Assembly (NCBI RefSeq): GCF_044628455.1
Contig: NZ_JBIYZW010000001.1
Span: 2,170,001-2,234,000 of the forward strand
Direction: 5' to 3'
Length of the DNA: 64,000 bases
DNA from: Solirubrum sp044628455
GTDB taxonomy: Bacteria; Bacteroidota; Bacteroidia; Cytophagales; Hymenobacteraceae
Of this stretch, positions 29,820 to 37,204 are shown in pieces. The stretch's first letter is position 1; each line of letters opens with the position of its first letter. The notes beneath the pieces were generated by a model that ran no database searches, was not told where the DNA came from, and saw nothing but the letters and a program-made list of their open reading frames with translations. The translations under genes were made by a program, and so were the position numbers.

Positions 29820-30590
29820 TTAGTCGGTTTGGGGGGCTTCCTTGCCCGAGAGCTTCACGGCAAACCAGAAGGCGAGGTAGTAGGCGTTGATGGCCAGGGG
29901 AATCCAGGACTGGGCCAGCATCGACATGACCAGGCTCACGCCGCCGGCCAGCACATAGAAGTTGACCTTGTAGGCCGGCGAGGTGCGGTTGGGCATGTTC
30001 AGCATGCCCTTGCTGTCGATGTACATGAGCGTGCGGTAGAGCACGTAGTTGAGCAGCACGGGGCCCACCAGCAAGGTAATCTGCTCGGGCGTGAGGAAGA
30101 TGAAGATGGGCGCCAGGTAGCGCGTAAAGGCCAGGTTCACGAAGGTCATCACCTTCAGCTCTTTCTCCTTGAGCACGTTGTGCAGGTAGAAGAACAGCAC
30201 CAGCACCCCGTAGTACACCAGCCAGATGGGGTTTGTGAGCACCTGCAAATACCAGCTGATGCCCAGCCACACCGCCAGGCGCGCCACCACCCACAAGCCC
30301 ACCTCGGCGTTGGAGGGGTCGAAGTTCTTGACGCGGCGGCGCGGGTTGGTTTCGTGGCGCACGCTGAACACGTCGTTGCCCAGGTAGCCGATTTCGTACA
30401 CCGAGATGAACGCCAGGTAGGCCAGGGCAAACTTCAGCAGCGAGCCAACCACGTCGAAGCCCGAGAAGTAGGTGAGCAGCGCGAAGGGCACCACCCAGTC
30501 CATAATCAGGTGGTAGACGTTGTACTTGATTTGCTGAACCCGGCTGGCGTAGAAGTACGTGTAGGGCAGCAGAAAGCGGAGAAACTTCAT
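29820..30590 (-). CDS. Polytopic membrane protein, possibly UbiA-like prenyl-phosphate transferase
   Basis: A 256-residue protein with about seven hydrophobic helices. Near residues 68-82 the loop GNDVFSVRHETNPRRR resembles the NDVRDVEADREHPTKR type motif of UbiA-family decaprenyl-phosphate phosphoribosyltransferases, but two of the expected Asp residues are Ser and Glu. A second loop, MYIDSKGML (near 200), could supply the other acidic site. ATG 30588-30590 gives the MKFLRFLLPYTYF opening. It follows the HAD gene by 32 bases, and UbiA and HAD domains occur fused in other bacteria. The UbiA call is tentative. Confidence 0.55.
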   Translation of the reverse strand: MKFLRFLLPYTYFYASRVQQIKYNVYHLIMDWVVPFALLTYFSGFDVVGSLLKFALAYLAFISVYEIGYLGNDVFSVRHETNPRRRVKNFDPSNAEVGLWVVARLAVWLGISWYLQVLTNPIWLVYYGVLVLFFYLHNVLKEKELKVMTFVNLAFTRYLAPIFIFLTPEQITLLVGPVLLNYVLYRTLMYIDSKGMLNMPNRTSPAYKVNFYVLAGGVSLVMSMLAQSWIPLAINAYYLAFWFAVKLSGKEAPQTD

Positions 30591-30622
30591 GGGTACAGGG
30601 CGCGAAGGCGGCGCGGGCCGGG

Positions 30623-31333
30623 CTACTTCGTGTAGGCTTCGATGAATTCGGGGTTGAGGCTTTGCCAGAACTGCTTGGCGGCGGGCCGGTGCACCACCAC
30701 GTAGCGGCAGGCGGCCTGGCTCACCAGGCCGTGGTCGGTGAAGTTGTCGGTGGCCACGGCCAGGCGCGGGCTCTCGGCGTCGGGGCCCAGCACCTCGGCC
30801 AGGGCGCGGGGCTTGTCGCCGCCCAGCTCGCGCAGCAGCCGGCCGGTGCAGCGCTGCTGGGCGTCGTATTCCAGCTGCGACGAGACGAACTCCACTCCGC
30901 CCAGCTCGGCGGCAATGGCGGCGATGATGGGGTCGAGGCTGGCCGAGAGCAGTACCACGCGGGTGCGGGCCTGCGTCAGCTCCTGCAGCATGGCGTGGGT
31001 GCGCACAATCTTGCGCGTGCGCAGAAACTCCTGCACGAAGCGGCGGCCCAACTCGTACAGCTCGGCCCGGGGAATGCCCGCCAGCAAACGCAGCGCGGCC
31101 GTTTTGGCCGGGTCGCCGCCCAGCACCTTCTGCCACAGGGCCAGCCCCACAAAGCCCGGCGACCAGCGCGTGGTCAGCGACTTGAGCAGCAACTGCCGCC
31201 CACCCAGCTTCTTCTGCGCCAGCACAAAGGCCAGGAAGTCGAAGGTGGTGTTGGAGTAAAACAGCGTGTCGCACACGTCGAACACGAACACGTCCACGTC
31301 GGTGGGTAGCGGCTGGGAAGGAACGGGAGGCAT
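30623..31333 (-). CDS. HAD-superfamily hydrolase with altered motif I
   Basis: A 236-residue cytoplasmic HAD-fold protein. Motif I is VFDVCDTLF (about 17-25): the nucleophile Asp is present, but the +2 acid/base Asp of phosphatases is Cys, as in the FDxFDTL and haloacid-dehalogenase-like subgroups. Motif II is VVLLSASLD (near 126-134), motif III Lys falls in GGDKPRAL, and motif IV is ATDNFTDHG (near 193-201). It would be expected to act on a phosphate or halide ester; the altered acid/base residue makes the reaction uncertain. It lies directly upstream of the UbiA-like gene. Confidence 0.78.
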   Translation of the reverse strand: MPPVPSQPLPTDVDVFVFDVCDTLFYSNTTFDFLAFVLAQKKLGGRQLLLKSLTTRWSPGFVGLALWQKVLGGDPAKTAALRLLAGIPRAELYELGRRFVQEFLRTRKIVRTHAMLQELTQARTRVVLLSASLDPIIAAIAAELGGVEFVSSQLEYDAQQRCTGRLLRELGGDKPRALAEVLGPDAESPRLAVATDNFTDHGLVSQAACRYVVVHRPAAKQFWQSLNPEFIEAYTK

Positions 31334-31338
31334 GGATT

Positions 31339-31378
31339 GAGTATTAGGTAGTGGGTAGTAGGTAATGTAATGGGTATT
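31339..31378 (+). repeat. 7-bp-period array A6, outward from the HAD gene start
   Basis: AGT at 31339 and GGT at 31346, 31353 and 31360 are exactly 7 apart; a further GGTATTA follows at 31372. It starts 5 bases outside the HAD start codon. It pairs with the array at 31486-31509 (11-bp match TACCTACTACC). Confidence 0.62.
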
Positions 31379-31485
31379 ATGGACTGGGATTGGAGGGCGC
31401 TGTTGATGGGTACGGGTGGGTGTGGGGAAACAGGTTGAGCGGACTTGCGGAACAGCGCTGGCCGGGCCTCCTCTCCCATCTTAAT

Positions 31486-31509
31486 ACCTACTACCTAATA
31501 CCCAGTACC
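31486..31509 (-). repeat. 7-bp-period array A7, spanning the end of the GT4 gene
   Basis: ACC at 31486, 31493, 31500 and 31507, exactly 7 apart. Minus-strand heptads GGTACTG, GGTATTA and GGTAGTA encode the last residues (V-L-G-I-R) and the TAG stop of the glycosyltransferase and run on beyond it. Confidence 0.68.
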
Positions 31510-32678
31510 TCCAGATACACGTCGCGCAGCTTGCGGTAGGTGTGGTCGGGGCTGAACTTGTGGCGCACGTAGGCGCGGCCGGCGGCGGCAAAGGCGGTGC
31601 GCCGGTCGGCGTCGGCGGCCAGCTCCACGATGGCCCGGGCCATGGCCGCGCGGTCCTTGTTGGGCACCAGCAGCCCCGAGCGGCCGTGCTCGAACAATTC
31701 GCGCGGCCCGCCGCAGTCGGAGGCCACCAGGGCCGTGCCGTAGAACAAGGCGTCGAGGCAGGTGAGCGAGAACGACTCGGTTTCGGAGAAGTTGAGCAGC
31801 ATGTCGGCGGCCTTGATTTCGCGCTCCACGTCCTGCACGAAGCCGTTGAACTGCACCACGTCCTGCAGGCCGGCGGCCCGCACCTGGGCTTCGAGGCCGC
31901 GGCGGTACTCGCGGTTTTTCTCCAGCCCCATGTCGCCGCCGAAGAAGTGCAGGCGCAGGCGCGGGTTCTGGCGGTAGGCCTCAGTGAAGGCCGCCACGGC
32001 GTGGTCCTGGCCCTTGCCGGGAATGTAGTTGGCCAAATACAGCAGGCGCAGCGTGCCTTCGCGGGCGCGGCCCTCGGCGTGGTCGGGGGCGGGCAGCGGG
32101 TGCTTTTCGCGCTCGGGAATGGGGTCGGCCACCACCAGCACGTTGTCGGCGGGCGGAAAGGCTTGCTTCACGGCTTCCGACACGCAGATGACGCGGTCGG
32201 CAAAGCGCGTGTCGGCGCCCACCCACAGCTGGCGCAGCGGGCCGGGAAAGTTCTGGGGCAGCAGGCGCACGTGGGTCAGCAGCCGGGGGCCGCCCAGCCA
32301 CTTGCCCACCACGCCGGCGAGGTTGAAGAAGTCGTTGAGGTGCACCAGCTTGGCCCCGCGGCGCTTGGCCAGGGTGCGCAGCCGCCAGCTGTTGCGCAGC
32401 AGCATGGGGCCGTAGCGCAGCAAATCCTTGGGCCGCTTGCTGATTTCCACCCAGGGCAGGGTGTGCACGGCGTAGCCTTCGCTGCTCACGGGCCCCACGG
32501 CGGCGCTGCCGGTGGGCAGTACAAACTCGAACTCAAACAAGCCCGGGTGCTCGATGCGGATGTTGCGCAGCGAGTTGAGAATGGCTTTGAGCGCGCCGGT
32601 CAGGGCCACGCAGTTGTCGACCACCAGAATGCGGTGCGGCTGCGCCGGCACGGGCACGGAAGCAATGGGCTGGCTCAT
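31491..32678 (-). CDS. GT4-family glycosyltransferase
   Basis: A 395-residue cytoplasmic GT-B glycosyltransferase of surface polysaccharide assembly. The donor-binding half has LLYLANYIPGKGQDHAVAAF (near 225, one strand-loop) and an E-x7-D variant of the usual E-x7-E motif in ETESFSLTCLDALF (near 305-318). The start ATG at 32676-32678 overlaps the stop of the upstream GT4 gene by 4 bases (ATGA), so translation is probably coupled. The C-terminal codons are formed by a 7-bp-period array. The sugar donor cannot be told from sequence. Confidence 0.87.
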   Translation of the reverse strand: MSQPIASVPVPAQPHRILVVDNCVALTGALKAILNSLRNIRIEHPGLFEFEFVLPTGSAAVGPVSSEGYAVHTLPWVEISKRPKDLLRYGPMLLRNSWRLRTLAKRRGAKLVHLNDFFNLAGVVGKWLGGPRLLTHVRLLPQNFPGPLRQLWVGADTRFADRVICVSEAVKQAFPPADNVLVVADPIPEREKHPLPAPDHAEGRAREGTLRLLYLANYIPGKGQDHAVAAFTEAYRQNPRLRLHFFGGDMGLEKNREYRRGLEAQVRAAGLQDVVQFNGFVQDVEREIKAADMLLNFSETESFSLTCLDALFYGTALVASDCGGPRELFEHGRSGLLVPNKDRAAMARAIVELAADADRRTAFAAAGRAYVRHKFSPDHTYRKLRDVYLEVLGIR

Positions 32679-33922
32679 CGGGCGGCGACCTGCTGAATGA
32701 CCTGCTCCCACTGCCGGAAGATTTTCTCGGCCGTGAAATCCTCCATACGCTCGGCGGCTTTTTGGGCGTAGCGGGCGCGCAGCACATCGTCGCGCAGCAT
32801 GTTTTGCAGGGTATCCACCCACACCTGGCGGGCGTGCTGGCGGTAGTCGCCTTTAAGCAAAGGCATCAGCACCCCGTACTCGGCGTATTCAGCTTCGGCA
32901 ATCTGGGTGCCGGCAGCCGAGCTGGGCGCCAGCATCTCGCGCGGCCCGGTGGGGCAGTCGGTCGACACCACGGGCAGACCGCAGATCATGGCTTCGCCCA
33001 GGGCCATCGGGAAGCCCTCCCAGCCCGAGGGAAACACAAACAGGCCGGCGCGCTTGATGTAAGGGAAAGGGTTTTTCTGGTAGCCGAGGAAGTAGAGGTT
33101 GTACTCCTGGTCCAGCGGGTCGTCGTTCCAGGCTTGGTAGAACTTCAGCCCCAGGGCCCGGGCCTGGGCCACCAGTTCCTCGCGCAGTTCCCCGTCGCCG
33201 AGGATGGCCAGCTTGGCGTCGGGCTGCACCTTCAGCAGCTCGGCCAGCACGTCGAGCAGCGGGGCCTGGTTTTTCTGCCGCGCCAGGCGCCCCGACGAAA
33301 TCATCAGCCGCGGCGAGCTGAACAGCGGCTCGTACTTGGCGTCGATGGGCTCGGCGGCGCGGGCCAGGATTTTCTCGGGGTGAAAGAAGTTGTTGATGGT
33401 GGTGATGCGCGCGGGGTCAAGCTGGTAGTGCTCGATCAGCTCCCGGCGAATGTCGCGGCTCACCGTCACGATGTGGTCGGGGCGCTGGTAGAGCCGGGGC
33501 ATGAACACCTTCTGGCGGAACCAGCCCACCCAGCCCTGGATTTCGCCGTCGTGCACCTTGGAGCCGTGGATGCAGAGAATGGTTTTCTCGCCGGCCTTGC
33601 TGAGCAGGTTCACGTAGTCGCCGCCCTCCAGGTGGCTGATGCACACGTCGATGTTGCGCTCCTGCTTGGCCTGCCGGGCGCGGGTGCAGCGCTTCCAGAA
33701 GTTGCGCACCTTGTCCAGGGTCGAGCCGAAGCCGGGCACGTCGAGGTTCACCACCGGGTTGCCGCTGGGGTAGGCATCGGCCTGGTCGAGGTTGAACACG
33801 CACTCCGTCACGTTGTAGCCCAATTGGGCCAGCTCCACGCTGTGGTCGTGAAATACTTGCTGGGCACCCCCAAACCCGAAGTTGGGAATGAGCAGCATGA
33901 TATTGCGGGGCGGTTGGTTCAT
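32675..33922 (-). CDS. GT4-family glycosyltransferase
   Basis: A 415-residue GT-B glycosyltransferase. The acceptor half starts MLLIPNFGFGGAQQVFHDHS (near 9-28), and the donor half has SSGRLARQKNQAPLLDVL (near 235-252) and the E-x7-E motif in WEGFPMALGEAMICGLPVV (near 318-336). ATG 33920-33922 was chosen, giving MNQPPRNIML; the open frame upstream is not protein-like. A TATCTTTG promoter box lies 125 bases upstream. It is the first gene of a coupled pair with the next GT4. Confidence 0.88.
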   Translation of the reverse strand: MNQPPRNIMLLIPNFGFGGAQQVFHDHSVELAQLGYNVTECVFNLDQADAYPSGNPVVNLDVPGFGSTLDKVRNFWKRCTRARQAKQERNIDVCISHLEGGDYVNLLSKAGEKTILCIHGSKVHDGEIQGWVGWFRQKVFMPRLYQRPDHIVTVSRDIRRELIEHYQLDPARITTINNFFHPEKILARAAEPIDAKYEPLFSSPRLMISSGRLARQKNQAPLLDVLAELLKVQPDAKLAILGDGELREELVAQARALGLKFYQAWNDDPLDQEYNLYFLGYQKNPFPYIKRAGLFVFPSGWEGFPMALGEAMICGLPVVSTDCPTGPREMLAPSSAAGTQIAEAEYAEYGVLMPLLKGDYRQHARQVWVDTLQNMLRDDVLRARYAQKAAERMEDFTAEKIFRQWEQVIQQVAAR

Positions 33923-34047
33923 CGAAGCAGGTTGCGGATAAAGTCGCGGCGGAAAACGCGGGCCGGCCGGGCGCAGGTTCATCCTGGGCACGGGGCCGCG
34001 GCAATCAGCCGCCGCGCCGCCCGCAAGGACCTTGCCCAAAACGGCCG

Positions 34048-34055
34048 CAAAGATA
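34048..34055 (-). promoter_or_regulatory. -7 promoter box (TATCTTTG) for the GT4 pair
   Basis: The minus strand reads TATCTTTG in the only sizeable gap (33923-34101) of this stretch of the locus, 125 bases upstream of the GT4 ATG. Confidence 0.45.
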
Positions 34056-34101
34056 GGCAGCCCCACCGCAACCACCGGCGGGCCGCATATTTACAGGGCG
34101 C

Positions 34102-34824
34102 TCAAAGCCAGACGTGGTACACCAGCTCTACCCCGCGCAGCCCGAAGCCGCCGCTGCGGTACAGCGCGCAGGCCGGCTCGTTGGCCAGCTGGGTGACCAC
34201 GCGCAGCTCCCGGGCGCCCCAGGCCAGCGCCTGCTGCCGGGCCGCGCGTAGCAGTGCGCGGCCCAGCCCCCGGCGGCGGCAGGCTTCTTCCACCGCCAGC
34301 AGGCCAATGAGGGCGGCGCTATCGGCGGTCGGCGCCAGGGTCAGCAGGCCGGTTTCGTGGCCGGGCGCGCCGGTAGTCAGCACCACCTCGCCCCTTTCGC
34401 TGCGCAGGGCGTTTTCCAGCCAGGCGGCGTAGAGCTGCTCAAACGCGCCGGCCGGCAGCTTCTCATCGAGCCGAAACCGGGAATAGCGGCCGCTCTGCCG
34501 GGCCAGGTAGTGCAGCGCCGGGCTGGCCTGCTGAGTCAGGCGCACGGCGACCTCACCGGCCGGGGGTGGCGCGGGTGTGGTCAGCAGATCGAGCGCGAAG
34601 GTGGCTTTGCGGTCGAGCAAGGGCAGGCCGTGGGCCCGGGCCGTGGCCTGGGAAAGGTGGTCGTCGGGTGCTACCAGCCAGTACACCACCCCTAGCTGCC
34701 GGGCCTGCATGGCGGCCCGCAGCTGCTCGAAGCCCCAGGCATCGAGCGAAGCGCGCAGCCGCGCCACGCCCCGGCCGAAGAAGGCCGAGTCCCAGGTTAG
34801 GGGTTCCAGCGCCGACCCACTCAC
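34102..34824 (-). CDS. wecD: dTDP-4-amino-4,6-dideoxygalactose N-acetyltransferase WecD-like
   Basis: A 240-residue GNAT enzyme that would acetylate dTDP-Fuc4N to dTDP-Fuc4NAc. The N-terminal LEPLTWDSAFFG closely matches the start of E. coli WecD (RffC). The acetyl-CoA loop is EEACRRRGLGRALLRAA (near 185-201; R-R-x-G-x-G). The start is the GTG at 34822-34824, whose bases overlap the stop of the upstream GT2 gene (GTGA); no ATG fits. With wecE at 28357 it completes the pathway. Confidence 0.83.
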   Translation of the reverse strand: MSGSALEPLTWDSAFFGRGVARLRASLDAWGFEQLRAAMQARQLGVVYWLVAPDDHLSQATARAHGLPLLDRKATFALDLLTTPAPPPAGEVAVRLTQQASPALHYLARQSGRYSRFRLDEKLPAGAFEQLYAAWLENALRSERGEVVLTTGAPGHETGLLTLAPTADSAALIGLLAVEEACRRRGLGRALLRAARQQALAWGARELRVVTQLANEPACALYRSGGFGLRGVELVYHVWL

Positions 34825-35789
34825 GGCGTCGGCAGTGAATCGGTTTGTGCTTCCACCAGGTATACCGGCCGCTGCTTGGCTTCCTCGAAGGTGCGGCCTA
34901 CGTACAGCCCCACCATGCCCAGCACGGCGATGATCAGCCCCGCGAAAAAGCACATGAGCAGCACCAGGCTGGTGTAGCCCGGCACCGAAATCTGCCCCAC
35001 CACAAAGCGCAGCAGCGTAACCACGCCCAGCAGGAACGCCAGCCCGGCTACCAGCAGCCCGAACTGCACGGCCAGCCGCAGGGGCTTGTCGGACCAGGCC
35101 AGCATCACGTCGAAGGCCAGCTGCACGCGGCGGCCCCAGCTGTAGGAGCTGCCGCCGCTGGGCCGGGCCGCGTGGGTTACCGCCAGCGTGCCGCCCCGAA
35201 AGCCCACCCAGCGCACCATCACGGGGAAAAACCGGCTGCGCTCGGGCATGCGCCGCACCGCGTCGATGACGCGCCGGTGGTAGAGGCCGAAGTTGCCCAC
35301 GCGGGCATCGTGGCTAATGCCGGTGAGGAAGTGCAGCAGCTGGTAGAACCAGCGCGAGAGCAGCCGCTGCAGCAGGCCGTGCTGGCGGTCGGTGCGGCTG
35401 GCCAGCACGTAGGCTAGGTTGTGCTGCCGGGCGTGGGCGTAGAGGCGCGGAATTTCCTCGGGCCGGTCCTGCAGGTCGCAGTCGAGTACCACCACCCACT
35501 CGCCGCGGCAGTGGTCGAGGCCGGCGGCAATGGCGCGGTGCTGGCCGAAGTTGCGCGAGAGGCGCAGGCCCCGCACCCGCGCGTCGCGGGCACTTAGCTC
35601 CTGAATACGCGCCCAGGCCTCGTCAGGGCTGCCGTCGTCGACCAGCACTATCTCGAACTGCCCGGTGAGCGGGACCACCGCCGCGCCGATGCGCTCGACC
35701 AGCTCGGCCAGCAAATCGGCGCCGCGGTATACGGGGCTGACCACCGAGAGCAGGGGCGCAGAAGCAGTTGAAACGGGGGAAGCGGGCAC
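34821..35789 (-). CDS. GT2 glycosyltransferase with two C-terminal TM helices (DPM1/GtrB/ArnC type)
   Basis: A 322-residue membrane-anchored GT-A enzyme. The catalytic domain covers about 1-230: VVSPVYRGADLL, IVLVDDGSPDEAW, NFGQHRAIAAGLD and the metal-binding LDCDLQDRPEE (near 103-113). Two hydrophobic helices follow at about 240-262 and 275-300. Proteins of this plan move a sugar from a nucleotide donor to polyprenyl phosphate at the inner membrane, making donors for periplasmic transfer. Its TGA overlaps the GTG of wecD. Confidence 0.9.
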   Translation of the reverse strand: MPASPVSTASAPLLSVVSPVYRGADLLAELVERIGAAVVPLTGQFEIVLVDDGSPDEAWARIQELSARDARVRGLRLSRNFGQHRAIAAGLDHCRGEWVVVLDCDLQDRPEEIPRLYAHARQHNLAYVLASRTDRQHGLLQRLLSRWFYQLLHFLTGISHDARVGNFGLYHRRVIDAVRRMPERSRFFPVMVRWVGFRGGTLAVTHAARPSGGSSYSWGRRVQLAFDVMLAWSDKPLRLAVQFGLLVAGLAFLLGVVTLLRFVVGQISVPGYTSLVLLMCFFAGLIIAVLGMVGLYVGRTFEEAKQRPVYLVEAQTDSLPTP

Positions 35790-35834
35790 GGGCAGCGGCG
35801 TAAAGTCGGCGGCTAAGCTAGCAGACCCGGCGCG

Positions 35835-37112
35835 TTAGGCCCGCACCGCCGCGGCCGTGGCCCGGTCGAATATCTGTTCGTAGGCCGCAATGCAGCGCTC
35901 CATGCGAAACTTATCGAAGGCCAGCTGGGCGCGGTGGCGGTGTTCCTCGAGCAGGGCGGCGTCGGCCAGGTAGGCGCGCATGGCCCGGGTGAGCTGCCCG
36001 GGGTCGGTGCGGTGCCAGTCGAGGCCCGCTTCCAGCAGCATACCTGCCAGCCCGGCCGGCGACTCGAGCATGGAAGCCACTTCGCCGATGCGGGTGGCAA
36101 TGGTGGGCTTGCCGCAGGACAGGTACTCGGTAACCGAGTTGGGCAGGCTTTCGGCGTGGAAGTAGCTGGGCAGCAGCCCCACGTCAAACAAATCGATCCA
36201 GTCGACGGGGTTGCTCGAAAAGCCGGTAAAGTGCACGTGGGGGTTGCTCACCTGCCGGCGCAGCTCGTCGAGGTACTCGCTCTGGCCTACCAGCACCAGG
36301 TGGGCCTGGGGAAATTCGACGCTGAGCTGCTGAAACGAGTCGAGAGCCTGCTGCCAGCCCTTCTCGGGAATCCCGCGGGCCACCATGCCGAACACGAAAT
36401 CGTGGGCCCCGATGCCCAGCCGCTCGCGGGTGCAGCGGGGCTTGTCGGCCGAAAAGCTGCTCTCCAGGCCGCTGTACACTTTTTCGTGTACCAGGCTGGT
36501 CAAAGGGCGCACGTCCTGCTCGCCGAATATCTCCAGGTTTTTCTCGGCCAGGTAAATCACCGCGTCGGCCTGCCGCAGGGCGTAGCGCGACTTCACGGTT
36601 ACCTCGGGCTCGTCGTGCTTGTGCAGAAACAGCTCGTAGCAGCCGTGCATGGTGATGACCAGCGGCAGGCGCGGCCGCGGGCCCAGCGCCCGCGCCGCCA
36701 CGTAGTCCGACTTCACCATGTGGCTGTTGATGACGTCCACGTTCAGCTCGCGCAGGGTACGGCGCAGGTGGCGCTCCACAAACGGCTCCCGTACCAGCGG
36801 CGGCCGCTGAAAGCGCCGCAGAAACCCGTCGGTTTTGCGCAGCAGCCAGTCCAGCCCCGGCACGGCGGGCTCGTAGGCTACCACCTGCACGTCGGGCGCC
36901 AGCTGGCGCAGCAGCTCGTGGTTGACGTGGTGGGCGTAGTGCGTGTAGAGGTATACCTGATGCCCCCGCTCGTGCAAGGCCTGCGTCAGCCGCATGGCAA
37001 AGATCTGCGCACCGCCGGTGCGCAGGTCTTCGATGGCGACCAGGATTCGGCGCGCATTGGCGGTCTGCCTGGGAACCGAGGCGGCGGGCTCAGACGGAAA
37101 AGGATAAGGCAT
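35835..37112 (-). CDS. GT4-family glycosyltransferase
   Basis: A 425-residue GT-B glycosyltransferase. Acceptor half: RRILVAIEDLRTGGAQIFAM (near 21-40; GGAQ loop). Donor half: GMVARGIPEKGWQQALDSF (near 235) and the E-x7-E motif in AESLPNSVTEYLSCGKPTI (near 322-340). It is followed downstream on the same strand by the GT2 gene after 45 bases and preceded by the flippase. Sugar and linkage unknown. Confidence 0.88.
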   Translation of the reverse strand: MPYPFPSEPAASVPRQTANARRILVAIEDLRTGGAQIFAMRLTQALHERGHQVYLYTHYAHHVNHELLRQLAPDVQVVAYEPAVPGLDWLLRKTDGFLRRFQRPPLVREPFVERHLRRTLRELNVDVINSHMVKSDYVAARALGPRPRLPLVITMHGCYELFLHKHDEPEVTVKSRYALRQADAVIYLAEKNLEIFGEQDVRPLTSLVHEKVYSGLESSFSADKPRCTRERLGIGAHDFVFGMVARGIPEKGWQQALDSFQQLSVEFPQAHLVLVGQSEYLDELRRQVSNPHVHFTGFSSNPVDWIDLFDVGLLPSYFHAESLPNSVTEYLSCGKPTIATRIGEVASMLESPAGLAGMLLEAGLDWHRTDPGQLTRAMRAYLADAALLEEHRHRAQLAFDKFRMERCIAAYEQIFDRATAAAVRA

Positions 37113-37204
37113 GCGAAACCGAGAACAAAGAAAACGGGGTGGCGCACATCGGCAGAGCGCGGAACCGGCGGTATGGCACCGGCAAGGTCGGCAATTAATT
37201 CAGC

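Noticed and set aside
29115..30635. A 506-codon plus-strand frame running from wecE through the 42-bp repeat and opposite the UbiA-like gene
   Set aside because: It overlaps wecE in another frame, and its sequence opposite the membrane protein is His/Gln/Val-rich shadow. Only the repeat itself is of interest.
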